This document shows positions 48,092-59,486 of a DNA stretch of 64,000 nucleotides, in pieces. Origin of the DNA: Phoenix dactylifera (taxonomy: Eukaryota; Streptophyta; Magnoliopsida; Arecales; Arecaceae); assembly GCF_009389715.1 (NCBI RefSeq), contig NC_052399.1, forward strand, positions 29,893,146 to 29,957,145, in the 5' to 3' direction. The stretch's first letter is position 1; each line of letters opens with the position of its first letter. The notes below the pieces were generated by a model, which did no database searches, was not told the DNA's origin, and saw nothing but the letters and a program-made list of their open reading frames with translations. The position numbers and the translations under genes are program-made.

Positions 48092-51000
48092 ATGGGATAT
48101 CAACAGCACCACCACGGCGGCAATAACAACTCCGGTGGCGATGGTGTCGCCCATCACCAGCGAGTCAACAGCCCGCGGTATACCGGGTCGATGACGCGGA
48201 GGGCGCACTCCTTCAAGCGAGGCGGGAACGGGGAGATCGAACTCCAGATCAACTCCCCCAGGTCGCCGGGCGAGAACCCGGGGAGCGCCGCCGGGGAGGG
48301 GGCGGAGCTGCCGGCGGCGGCGGAGAGGTGGCAGGGCGGCGGCCACCTCCACCACAACCAGAGCGCCCGGTTCCGGCTGGGCGTGCCGACGCTGGGGAAG
48401 GGGCTCTTCAGGAAGCCCCCCGGCGGCGTGGCGGAGCTAGGGTTCCGGGAGAGGAGGAGGATCGGGAACCTGCTGTTCTTTGCGTTCTGTAGCGTGTGCT
48501 TTCTGCTTGGGGTTGTGAAGATCTGCGCTGGGGGTTGGCTTGGGCTTCCCGGGATCAAAAAAAGTGGAGTTTATCAGGTTAGGCCTCATTCTTAGAAGCA
48601 ATCTACCGTTTTTAGTTATTGTTCGCAAGGTGATGCTCATAAGTTTGGATTGGGCAGAAGAGGAATCTACTATGATCCGTTAGCTTTTGACAATTTGATG
48701 AGATTCCACTTCTTTTTCTTCTAATAATGAAATTTTTGGGCGCAAAATTCTTGATTTTGTGCTACTTTTCTTTTTTGTATCACGTTTCTCATTTTTATTA
48801 TCCACCGGTTCACAAGTAAAAAAGGGAAAACATGATCCTGTTTTTGTTCTCAATTAATATTTAGATATATGTTCAATATTTTCAAGATTAGACATTTAAT
48901 GTTGGATACTTTCAGTATTATTCTTGTAGTTTTTTTGGGCAATCTACATGACTAGCAAAATGAATTCATATTATATTATCTCAACATTATTGGAGGTCAA
49001 GCCACTGGATTCATTGTCGGAAATAGGGATAGGCAATGCTCTAAGAAACTACTTCAGGATCCGGGGCTTGATCAGTGCTGGTGGTATATATTGATCCTTG
49101 CAACAAAAATGTAGCAAATCTGAATGATCTTTATGATTATTTGACTGTTTGGTTGCAGTATCTTCTTAAAACATTTGATCATATGTTCTTCATGTAGAGT
49201 TTGTTGGCTGTCATGTGACTTGATCATTTTTCTATTCCTAGTGGTTGAGGACTGAAGGTTCGAAACTGTCCATGTTCTTGATCTTCTAGATTTAAATTCA
49301 GTACAAGCTATTTGATTCTAATAGAAATGATCATTCAAATTTTGTGGTGCAAAGCTTGATCCTAGAACATGCATTGTTCTGTATCCCTAAGCTGAGTGGT
49401 CTCGACCACCAAAATAAGAACTACCATTGTGAAAAATTAAAAATTATGTGGACTGAAATTAGATGTCTGGCTTTGGCGCAACAGTAAGGTTGGTCTGTTG
49501 TGGCCTCAGGAATAACATGCTCGAAACATGGAAATAGCCTATCAGCACACGAGGGTAAGGCTGTATGTATTTGACCCCGTGGGAGCCGCGTGCGTCGAGA
49601 CACCCTTTTACATGGACCTTGAAAACATGGTATTTCTTTGAAATTGGTGAATTCCATTTTGAAACTTATAAGTTCATGGTAAATATGGTTTTATAAGTCA
49701 AACTTTTAACAGAAGGCTCCTGACCAGAAGATATTGATGCACTTGGATCAGATCCAAAGGATTCTGATTCTCTTTCCACGTCTTGATCAAAGCTTATGTA
49801 CGGTATATTGAATTTTTATCTTGGAATTTGAGGAACCAAGACTGATAATTTTAAGTGAAATATAAAATAATGCTTGATGTTGGTTGGTCAATTAACTTTT
49901 TTTTTTTAATGAAAAAAGAATACTGAAGCATAGTTCGGTTGTAAGAACATGAATAATGATCATGGAGGCTTGAGGTCAGATGTCTGATCAGACTCAAGTT
50001 TGTCCTCCCCAAGAAAAATAACTTATTTTGGTTGGTACAAAAACCTAAATCTTAGATGTCTTTTTTGGGTTGAATGAAATCAATGTTTTAGAAGGCCTAG
50101 GCGATAAATAGGTGGCTAGGGCCTGCTTAGCACTTCTAAGTGGCTGCCTATACAGACAAGTGCCCAACTGTCAAGGCAGCCCAAAACACATACATGCAAA
50201 GGAGAAAAGAATACTAATAGAGATTTAAAAAATAAGTTATAATCTGGAAAAGGAAACATATCATATCAAATCGGATGTATTAAGTCAATGGAAAGTACCA
50301 ACTTGGCAACAATGGTGATAATTCATAACTAATCTGATCCTCCATACTCAAAAATGATGCAAAATTTCTAAGCATATATACTTCAAATTCAATGCCATGT
50401 CCACATCAGCTGGGTACCCGATATTGATACTCATAAGATGCTTCTAGGATACATATATGATATTCGTAATAAGTATCCTATTTTTCATAAAAAAAAAACC
50501 ACTTCTGATAATTTTCGGATCCACTCAGAATACTTATTGACCTTGGAGAATCAGGCAGAGGGATTTTTCTTAATTTTTTATTAATGTTAACATTTTAATA
50601 GTGAATGGTTAGTTTTGGAGGTTATGGCGTTGACATATTATTGTATGGGCTATGGAGTATAGGTTGGGGTATATAGATTTGAATGATGAATACATGACGA
50701 GTTTGTGGAAGTTAATGCTATTGCACAAAGTATGGACCATGCTGTTTCATAGCTCAACATGCTTTGTAGATATTTTTTGACATTTATAGAATAAAAAAAT
50801 ACATATATTTTCATTTCTATATCCTAGCCGTGCCATGTCCTACGTTTTAAGATTCACTATATCAACATTATGTGTACATGGTATTCATGTCCATGCTTCA
50901 TAGATGCAAAACATTAAGGTGAGAGCCTTTGGCAGCTGCCTCAGCAGCCATATTTTAAGGATTGAATGAAATTGCTAACTGGATTCTTTGGTAAGAAAAG

Positions 51001-54000
51001 GTAACCTATAAATGTTCAGAGTCCATGCCTTATCTTGCAGCCTAAAAGCTCGAGTTGTTCAATGACAAACGTGATATTATCATGTTACTTTTCAATTTCT
51101 TCTGGCCATTTGTCCGTTTTAGCTGAATGGCCTAAGTTGTTTGATAACAGAACCAGTATCATGATGCTTTTTACCAGCTTCTTCCAATTATTGTCACTGA
51201 AGCATGTTGAATTTGCCCAAGTTCTTGTATGACACTGTTGTTTCTTCATATCTTATTTCTGTTGTATTTGCAAATTTTATACTACTTCTCTTTGTCAACA
51301 CTTTTTGTAAGATTTACGCCCTTGTTTATGTGGAGCTTAGAGAACATTGAAATGTTTATATTGAATAGAATAATTAGTAGATATAATCTGCTAAAAATGC
51401 TCTCACTTATACTCTAGCTTATGGTTACTAGGATCTATCTAGCAGTCAATTTACTGGTTGTAGAAGTGATAGTGAGAGAATGCTTATGACCGTATCATCA
51501 AGCAAGGGTGGAAGTCAAAACATTGTAGTTGAGGCAAGTCATTATTTTTGTCCATTATTAATTCCTCAAAAACCAACAATTCTTTGATTGACTCGGTAAC
51601 CAAAAATAATCCTTTCACACAGTACTCAGGCATATGGGCCAAGCCAAACAGTGCAAATTTTACACAGTGCATTGACCATACAGGTCCTCACAAAAGTAAG
51701 CCATGCCTATCTCTTACCTTTCTCATGTTTTCTGCTGAATGCTAAGATTCTTTTCTTGTTTACTTTTTACCTCTTCATTCTTTAGTCAACATGATATGCC
51801 TTTCATAAAGAGGTTTTTCCTCCTGGTTTTGCAGAGTTGGATGCCAAGACGAATGGTTACATCCTCATCAATGCGAATGGAGGTTTGAATCAGATGAGAT
51901 TCGGGGTCTGCTTACTATTTTACAGATTCCACTAGGCTACTGTTGAGATATTATGGTACAGGACTCTAATGAATCATATTTTGGAATGCAGATCTGCGAT
52001 ATGGTAGCTGTGGCTAAGATCTTGAAGGCAGCTCTTGTTCTTCCTTCGCTTGACCATAACTCCTATTGGGCAGATGATAGGTATTTTGGAAAGAAAAATT
52101 GCAATTGCTCCAGTCATTTTTATATGTTTCAGAGATGCTTGTTAAATGAAAGACTTATAATGTGTTCCTGCCTAATATCTCAGTGGCTTCAAGGATCTCT
52201 TTGACTGGAAGCATTTCATAGAGACCCTGAAGGATGATATTCATATAGTTGAAACATTGCCTGCTGCTTATGTAGGAATGGAACCTTTAGTGAAGACTCC
52301 AATATCTTGGTCTAAGGTTAAGACCGAATATCAAGCAGAAAATGAATTATTCATTTCTTGATTATTTGAACTGAACTGTCTCCCTGATAAATTCAGTTGT
52401 TCTGCTGCAGGCTAATTATTATAAAGCAGAAATTCTCCCACTTCTGAAACAACACAAAGCTATATATTTCACTCATACGGATTCTCGACTTGCAAACAAC
52501 GGACTTCCTGGCTCTATCCAGAAACTGAGATGCCGTGCAAATTACAGGGCATTGAAATATTCAGCACCGATAGAGGAACTAGGGGCAACCTTAATTTCAA
52601 GGTTGCGTGAAGGTGGAAGTCCATATCTTGCTCTCCATTTAAGGCAAGTCTTGATGTAGTTTCACTCTGCAATTTTTTGTGCTTAAATCCCTAAGTTCTG
52701 ATTTTGTCCCCATGTTGCTCACCCTTTATGCCGGGCTTTTCTTCAGTGCAAGCTTTTGTTCTTCCTAATATTCAGTTAAATACTTTGGATCAGCAAGTTA
52801 TTCTATTTACACAATTTGTTCACAATGCCTTTATTGCGCAGATTAGTTTGTTAAGTTCTAAACTCATTCATAATTATAAATTCAGTACTCTGCAAAACTA
52901 TCTCGCCAGTCATCTTTTGGCACAAGCGAATCTTTCTACCTCAACCCCCCCCCCCCCCCCCAAAAAAAAAAAAAAAAAATATAATACTTGACCTGTTTAC
53001 ATTAGTTCATTCCAAAATGCATAACCCTGATCCATTTCATTGCCTTTCTGGTTAAATTATATTCTTTTTCAGGGTATCTTAAACTACAATCTTTAACATC
53101 TAAACATTCTTATCTAGAAATATAGAACAAATTCTCTTGGTTTTTATCTGATTCATGTTGGTTTATCTATATAATCATGAAATGCAGTCACTGCATAATG
53201 ACACATTTGAGCATTGTAAATGTTCTTTCAATTACACACCAATTTAATTAATTCTGAGAATAAGCTTTCAGTGTTGAGTTGGCAATTATGGAAAAATGCC
53301 TTATGTTGTCATTTCTATTATCACTATTACGTACTCTTGGATGTCGAGTCTGGATTTGTTTTTCCTTTGTTATTACCCAAATTGATCTCTCTCTCTCTCT
53401 CTCTAGCTATTATCTCGCTTTCTTTGCTCTTGATTGACCAGACATTTAACCTGTTCACCTAGTTTTCTCTTGAAGTAGCTGCTTTTAGTTAAAGCATATC
53501 TTTAGACGATCTTCCATTCCTCACTTTTAATTTTTTGCTCGAAGGCTCTCAGCTTTTTCAAAGATGTTTCTTTGCTCATTTCCCTCTAACATCTTGAGAG
53601 CACGTAGGAACAGTTTTCCAGAATTTCTTGCAGTTGAACCTGTTTTTCAAACTTGAAAATTCTTTCACAATTGCCTTTCAGGATCTGATATTGCACAGTT
53701 TTTTCACACATTCCTTATTTTAGGTGTTAATGTTTTTAGGTATTAGTGACCATTCGTTATAAGCATTAGCTGAGGTTGGAAAGTTTCTGACCAATGCTTG
53801 TCGGCCTTAATTTTGTTCTCCAATTCCATTCTCTACTAGACCTACTCATCAATCCGCTTCACTTTCTACAGTGACCTGACCTTACCTATCTATCTCTTTC
53901 TCTTTGTATCCTTCCCCTTGTGTATGTTAGTCTCCTGGGATATGCTCGGTCAGGTCTTACATTTTGGCGCTCATTGTTTTACTTTATTTTTGCTCTCAAG

Positions 54001-57000
54001 ACCCTGAATTTCTGAGAGAGATCTTTGTAAATATTTATTTATTTATTTATTTTGCTTCATCCATTCTGCTACAGCTTAACTTTCCAGCTAAGTTTTTGTT
54101 TTAAAATTCAAGTTGGCATTTAAACTAAGATCTTCAGCTCCAACAGTGACTCGTTTTTCATCTCCAATGAAGATAGACTTCAAATGTCCTCTAGCCCTTA
54201 ATTCCATATCTGCTATGATTTATTTGGAGCCAAGATGTTATCTACCATAAGTATATTTTAGTTGTCACTTATTAGAAACAGTAGGTATTTAGCAATTCTA
54301 GCATCTTGCTCTGTTATGTTCTGAAGGAAATATTGTTTCAATAATTTGAAATAGTTAGTAGCTAAAATGATACCCTGATTTGGTTTGTGGAAACCTGTAG
54401 TAGAAAATCATAACCATCAAGCTGAGTCCCAACTTTTTGGGGTCAATGTCATAAAACTTTTCTTTGCTAATGTTTCCTATTAAGGGCTACATCATTGTCA
54501 AAAGCAAGCTTTTCAGAATCGTTTCTCACAGGTTCTATCCATGTTATCTTGTTAAGTCTTTTTCCCCTCCTTCTTGACCCTTCAAAACAAAATCAATCCC
54601 TTGTTGAGTGGCTTGCTTTGATTATTATCGCAGATGATGCCATCTTATTTGGTTCACTACCGGTTTGTCCCAAATTGCTTGTACTTATTTTAATATAATC
54701 ACTCTTATCCTAGTTCTACCATTCCCAGTCTACCACTTATCCATGCTCATCTTATGTGCTTGTGCGGCAACATGTTCTTCAACAATAAGGTCACGTTTAA
54801 GGAACAAATGTTCAGTGGAATAGATTGTTTCCTGAACATTTTCTTCATTTTTATGTGGTACAACTTATAGTTTACATAATTCCATGCATGGTCTGCTGAA
54901 CCGACCGGTACCGGTCGGTTCAGCCCGTACCGGACCGGTGCCGACTGGCACCGGTCTGGTACAGGGGTATAAAGCGGTTCCGACCCAAACTGGGTCGGAA
55001 TCGATTGGTTCTGTACCTGGACCGGTGCGAACCGGCTCGGTACAAGCCGGTACTGGTGCGAACCGGCCCGGTTCGCACCGGTCCAAGCCACACTTTCCCC
55101 GCGCGGGGGTGCGCGGGGAAGAGCGCCCGCGCGCGGGGCAGAGCGCCCACGCGGCTGGAGCCCGCGTGGGCCTCTTAATGCCACAGAGTGGCATTTAAAG
55201 CCACTCTGTGGCATTTGTTTTTTTTTTTTGAAAAACGCGCGCGGACGCGCGAGCGGAGAACGCGCGCCCGCGCGCGATTCCCCGCGTAGGAACCGCGCCC
55301 GCGCGCGATTCCCCGCAGGGAAACGCGCCCGAGCGCGGTTCCGCACGCGGGGCACCATGCCCACGCGGGCTGGCAGCCCGCGTGGGGGCATTAAATGCCA
55401 CAGAGTGGCATTAAATGCCACTCTGTGGCATTTGACGCGTCCGCGGACGCGCGCGGACGCTTTTTTTTTAAATTGGGAAACGCGCGCGGACGCGCGAGCG
55501 GCGCGCGCGACCGTGCGCGTTTCCCCGCGTAGGAAACGCGCCCGCGCGCGATTCCCAGCAGGGAATCGCGCCCGAGCGCGGTTCTCCGCGCGGGGCACCG
55601 TGCCCACGCGGGCTGGCAGCCCGCGTGGGGGCATTAAATGCCACAGAGTGGCATTAAATGCCACTCTGTGGCATTTGAAGCGTCCGCGCGCGTCCCAGAC
55701 GCGCGCGGACGCATTTTGTTTTGTTTTTTTTTTAATTTCCAAGCCGGTACCGAACCGGAACCGTACCGGTGCCGGTGCTCACCGGTACGCCGGTACAATC
55801 GGTCCTGCAAACCTTGATTCCATGCTTATAAATCTATTGTTAAATGTTGACATGACAGTGCCATATCATTTACCTAACATGCTGCTTCAAGGTATTCATT
55901 GTTTTATATTTTTCTTTTTTGCTGACAATTTCTGACTTTAAAGTTCTGTGGTGCAATCACTACAGAAACATGATAAGCCTGGATGCCTGTAGTTTTCATT
56001 GTTAGCATTCATTTAGGAATCAAATAATCTCGTTGGAAAAGGTAGATAGTTTAATCGTACCCTTTTGTTTTTGGTACAGAATCATACTCTTTTCACCTTT
56101 TGCAGGTATGAAAAGGACATGTTGGCATTTACAGGTTGTAGTTATAATTTGACAACTGAAGAAGAGGAGGAGCTTCGTCAAATGCGTTATGAAGTAAGCC
56201 ACTGGAAAGAGAAGGAGATCAATGGAATTGAAAGAAGAAAGCTGGGTGGCTGCCCTCTGACACCCAGAGAAACTTCCCTTCTACTTAAAGGACTAGGCTT
56301 CCCATTGAACACGAGAATATACTTGGTGGCTGGTGAAGCTTATGGAAATGGTAGCATGCAGTATCTGTTAGATGATTTCCCGAACATTTACTCCCATTCA
56401 ACTCTTTCTACTGAAGAGGAACTTGGACCCTTCAGAAATCACCAAAACATGCTTGCTGGTTTGGACTATGTTGTTGCTCTTCAGAGTGATGTTTTTGTTT
56501 ACACTTACGATGGAAATATGGCAAAGGCTGTGCAGGGGCACAGGCGCTTCGAGAACTTCAGAAAAACCATCAACCCAGACAGGTGATGCATCAACTTGTC
56601 CCCCTTTTTTCGCTCTGTGAAATTGATAATGCATAAAAAAGTTATTCTGCAATGTCATTATGCTTCATTTGTTGGGAAAATTATGGAAATACTTGGTGTA
56701 GATATGATATTGAAGTGTCATGGTCATGTTTGTTTTTTTTTTTTGTATTTTCATCTATTCTCACCTTTTGGAATTGCACCCTTCTCTGGAGTATTGCAAA
56801 TATCAATTTTTAAATTGTCATGATAATTGTTTGATGACACCTGATATGTAACTCAGTTCACACCTTTAACTGTGGTAATTATTACTGATTGATGAAACAG
56901 CAACAGTTAAATGGTTACACAAATTCTTCCGCACTCTGATAGAACTGCTTCTATCATAAAAATGAGTCATTGTCGTGTGTCTTATAGCAGACTTTACATT

Positions 57001-57495
57001 ACTATATGCTGGAACCCTTATTGGATTGATCTTTTTGTAGAGTTGCTGTGTTCTTGATGTGCATGTTTAGCATCTTCAAGAAGGTTGCTACATTTACAAA
57101 GGTCATTGTATTACTCAATTACTGGAAATTTGTCAGTTCCTCTGGTTGAACTCTTTAATGGACTGATAATTGTAGAATTCTTCAATCATATTGATCCAAT
57201 AGTTTCCTCTCTATTTATATCTGCTTGTTACCCTCGTTTCTTTGTTGATAAAATAGGCTGCATTATCTGAAAACAGTGGTCTTTATGCAGGTTGAATTTT
57301 GTGAAACTGATTGATGACTTTGATGAAGGAAAGATCTCCTGGAAGAAATTCAGCTCGAAAGTGAAGAAACTGCACAAAGATCGAAATGGAGCTCCATATT
57401 TGAGGGAGCCTGGAGAAATTCCGAAGCTGGAAGAGAGTTTCTATGCGAACCCTCTACCGGGTTGTATATGTGAAAAACAGCAGAGCAGCAGATAA
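48092..57495 (+). CDS. Plant O-fucosyltransferase family protein (GDP-fucose type, DUF246)
   Basis: A Golgi type II glycosyltransferase. Exons: 48092-48577, 51623-51695 (start uncertain), 51835-51905, 51992-52080, 52184-52316, 52411-52643, 56106-56582 and 57291-57495; all phases agree, giving about 588 residues. Exon 1 encodes a basic, SPR-rich cytosolic tail and one membrane anchor (about residues 124-146). Later exons carry [58 protein letters not shown] and [20 protein letters not shown], the family's core; the HLR arginine belongs to the conserved site attributed to GDP-fucose binding. The closest group known to me includes Arabidopsis FRIABLE1 (cell adhesion); orthology is inference. The intron after 52643 starts GCAAGT, so it is GC-AG, and it splits the HLR arginine codon. 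Sequence between exons 1 and 2 may hide another small exon. Confidence 0.93.
49468..49611 (+). mobile_element. Au-type SINE, internally shortened
   Basis: It carries TTGGCGCAACAGTAAGGTTG (A-box region), GCTCGAAACATGGAAATAGC (B-box region) and GAGGGTAAGGCTGTATGTAT, then GGGAGCCGCGTGCGTCGAGA and CACCCTTTTA, in the order of the plant Au SINE. The stretch between TTTGACCCC and GTGGGAGC lacks about 30 bp of the usual consensus. It lies in the first intron of the O-fucosyltransferase gene in the same orientation. Target duplications are no longer evident. Confidence 0.88.
52945..52979. repeat. Poly(C)-poly(A) tract in intron
   Basis: Seventeen C followed by about eighteen A, in the long GC-AG intron. 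Length at such a homopolymer is prone to sequencing error. Confidence 0.85.
54418..54780 (-). mobile_element. RTE-type LINE 3'-end relic
   Basis: The plus strand begins AAGCTGAGTCCCAACTTTTT then GGGGTC, and later has ATGTTATCTTGTTAAGTCTT then TTTCCCCTCC, two landmarks in the order found in antisense at the ends of plant RTE LINEs. It is a second, independent copy of the relic type at 23717 and lies just upstream of the hAT insertion. Confidence 0.5.
54887..55816. mobile_element. Non-autonomous hAT element, GC-rich, 930 bp
   Basis: The 8-bp target duplication ATTCCATG is exact on both sides (54879-54886 and 55817-55824). The ends are inverted repeats, CATGGTCTGCTGAACCGA on the left and, reverse-complemented, CAAGGTTTGCAGGACCGA on the right, opening with CA as hAT ends do. 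Further in are GGTACCGG-type repeats. The interior holds nearly three tandem GC-rich modules of about 243 bp, each with two hairpins. No transposase is encoded. The 331-codon antisense frame is a product of the GC-rich modules. Abundant intact CpG and CG-rich strings suggest a recent insertion, since methylated copies lose CpG quickly; that is inference. It lies in the GC-AG intron of the O-fucosyltransferase gene. Confidence 0.9.
55146..55676. repeat. Tandem hairpin modules inside the hAT element
   Basis: Three modules each carry a palindrome of the form CCCACGCGGG-CTGGCAG-CCCGCGTGGG (55146-55170, 55360-55386, 55601-55627), followed by a second hairpin with 20-bp arms AAATGCCACAGAGTGGCATT and its complement (55177-55216, 55393-55433, 55636-55676). 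Modules 2 and 3 are 243 bp apart and nearly identical; module 1 is slightly shorter. Confidence 0.9.
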
Positions 57496-59486
57496 AAGAA
57501 TAATTTTATACATTTTTTTGTTTCATTGATGTGCATTGGTGCATCAAAGACTTTGGGGAGGAAGAAATTCTTATAACAACTGCTGGGGCTATTATCAGAT
57601 GAAAGCCAAGCTTACATTCACTACTTGGTAGAAACTACAATTATTGATTCAGCATACACTGTTTCTGGTAAAGGCACAAGCTTGGAACTTTGTAGAGCCT
57701 GTACAGTGACGAAATCATGCAAGATTACTTTGGACCGGTCAGCTACAAGATCACAAGTATAAAAATTTGCTTGGATATGATAGAATGCAACATTGTGGAG
57801 CATGCCGCAATTCTCTTTCCAGATTTTGATATTCTTCTCACCCTGCTTCATTCTAATTGTGATGTCGTGTAATAAGACTTCTTTAGTTTTTTAATTATTT
57901 CCTTTATGTAAAACGAAACAGATCTGACATCAAGGCACTGCCTGAGAAAATTCATTCATGTGACACGGCTAATAATAATTTCTTGCAGAAGAATTTTCTT
58001 TCTTGATTTTGCCACTTGTGATATGTATTTACATTACTCGATTATTTTGCCATTGCATAGCATTAGCATAATTTTTGAAAATTGATAACTTTCTAACCAC
58101 ACAAATATATAGTTGATTCATGCAATTTGATGTTATGCATTCCCTTTATCCTTCCCAATCATTTCTTCTCTTGGCAAATGCATTTTATGGTCTAGTTAGT
58201 TATATCATTAAAACAAAAGGATTTTTAATTCCAGAATTGTTGATTATTATGATTTTTTATTTTAACTGAAGGAACTTTTACACTTTGTGGATAGTTTGCA
58301 TTGGTTGGCAGGGCAGCTGTTGCTTATTATGAGTTTGAAAAAAGAAAAAAAATGAAAATTATGGAATGCAATAATCTGTTTTAACTATGAAGGATTATGT
58401 CTATTTGGAGACATCTTATAAAATTGGAAATATTGAGGGATTTTATGTTCTTTATCTTCCAAGATGTGTTTGAGGTCAAAAAGCATTTTGGAACAAAAGC
58501 TGTCATTGTGCTCAACAGTAAAAATCTGTAGCAATCTTAGGCATGTCCGGATTCGCACTCTGACTTGACATTCAACAGGCGGTAGTGTCATGAACAAGAT
58601 CCATGTCTACGGCTTGGCCATCTTCATGATATTAGAACAAAAGCCAGTTTATTTTATTTTTAGATCATGTAAGATAGACGAGACTGTTTTTTTTTTTTTT
58701 TATTTGGTCTTTGGCTTTCCAGCCATCAAATGAGAAACAAGTTCCATTTTATCTCGTGGCACGAACAGAGGCACTTGAGCAACAGCCAATAGCTGTACTA
58801 CTATACTAATTACCCCCTTCGTATTCTCCCCCCCACTATTTGCTAATTGTTTAACTTTACTGATGTATTCTGTTGTTGTATTATCTCTTCTTCAGAACAG
58901 ACTTCATTTTAGCATGGATGCAAGTATCCAGCCAAGCCAAATAATTCCAATGAACCAATTGGCCACTGGCAGTAATCCCAACATCTTTTAATGCAAAATA
59001 CATGTCAAATATATCAGGGGGCAAGACAATGCAAGAGTGATGCAAACTGATGTCAAACTATCAAATACTTGCATAGGAATTTCTATGTGGCTTCAGAATC
59101 TGTTGTTAACATTGCTCCTGAAACCCATCCCATCAGCCTATGATTGCCATAGAAGTACAAAATGTAGGAGCAGGTGAGATAATTTAGAATAACAGTTAGA
59201 AAATAATGTCTAAAATAGAGCTTCCCTATTAGAAATGCCGGCATGATCACTCAGCCATATCGAGGCAGCGTTCTTGTGCATTCGAGCACAACAACAAGAA
59301 AACAACCAATAAAACAACATTTTTAAGGTCTTGTTTCAATTAATCAAAAAAGATCAAAGAGGATTGCCTGTATTTTCTATGTTTTTCTTCACAATCATTA
59401 CCTGTAAACACTAATAGTTAAAAAGAGCAACCAGGATCCTGGTTGGTTATTTTTTGTCAATTACTTTTCAGGATTGTCATTTTTTT
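57496..59486. other. Spacer between convergent genes
   Basis: About 2 kb between the stop of the O-fucosyltransferase gene (plus) and the stop of the MOB1 gene (minus), so both ends should hold 3' UTRs. A poly(T) tract is at about 58687-58701. No other gene seen. Confidence 0.4.

Noticed and set aside
48154-48558. 134-codon minus-strand frame
   Set aside because: Antisense of O-fucosyltransferase exon 1.
54747-55742. 331-codon minus-strand frame in the hAT element
   Set aside because: Low-complexity Arg/Ala/Pro translation of the repeated GC-rich modules; it crosses the element boundary and has no domain.
55228-55935. 235-codon plus-strand frame in the hAT element
   Set aside because: Same cause: GC-rich tandem modules read through in another frame.
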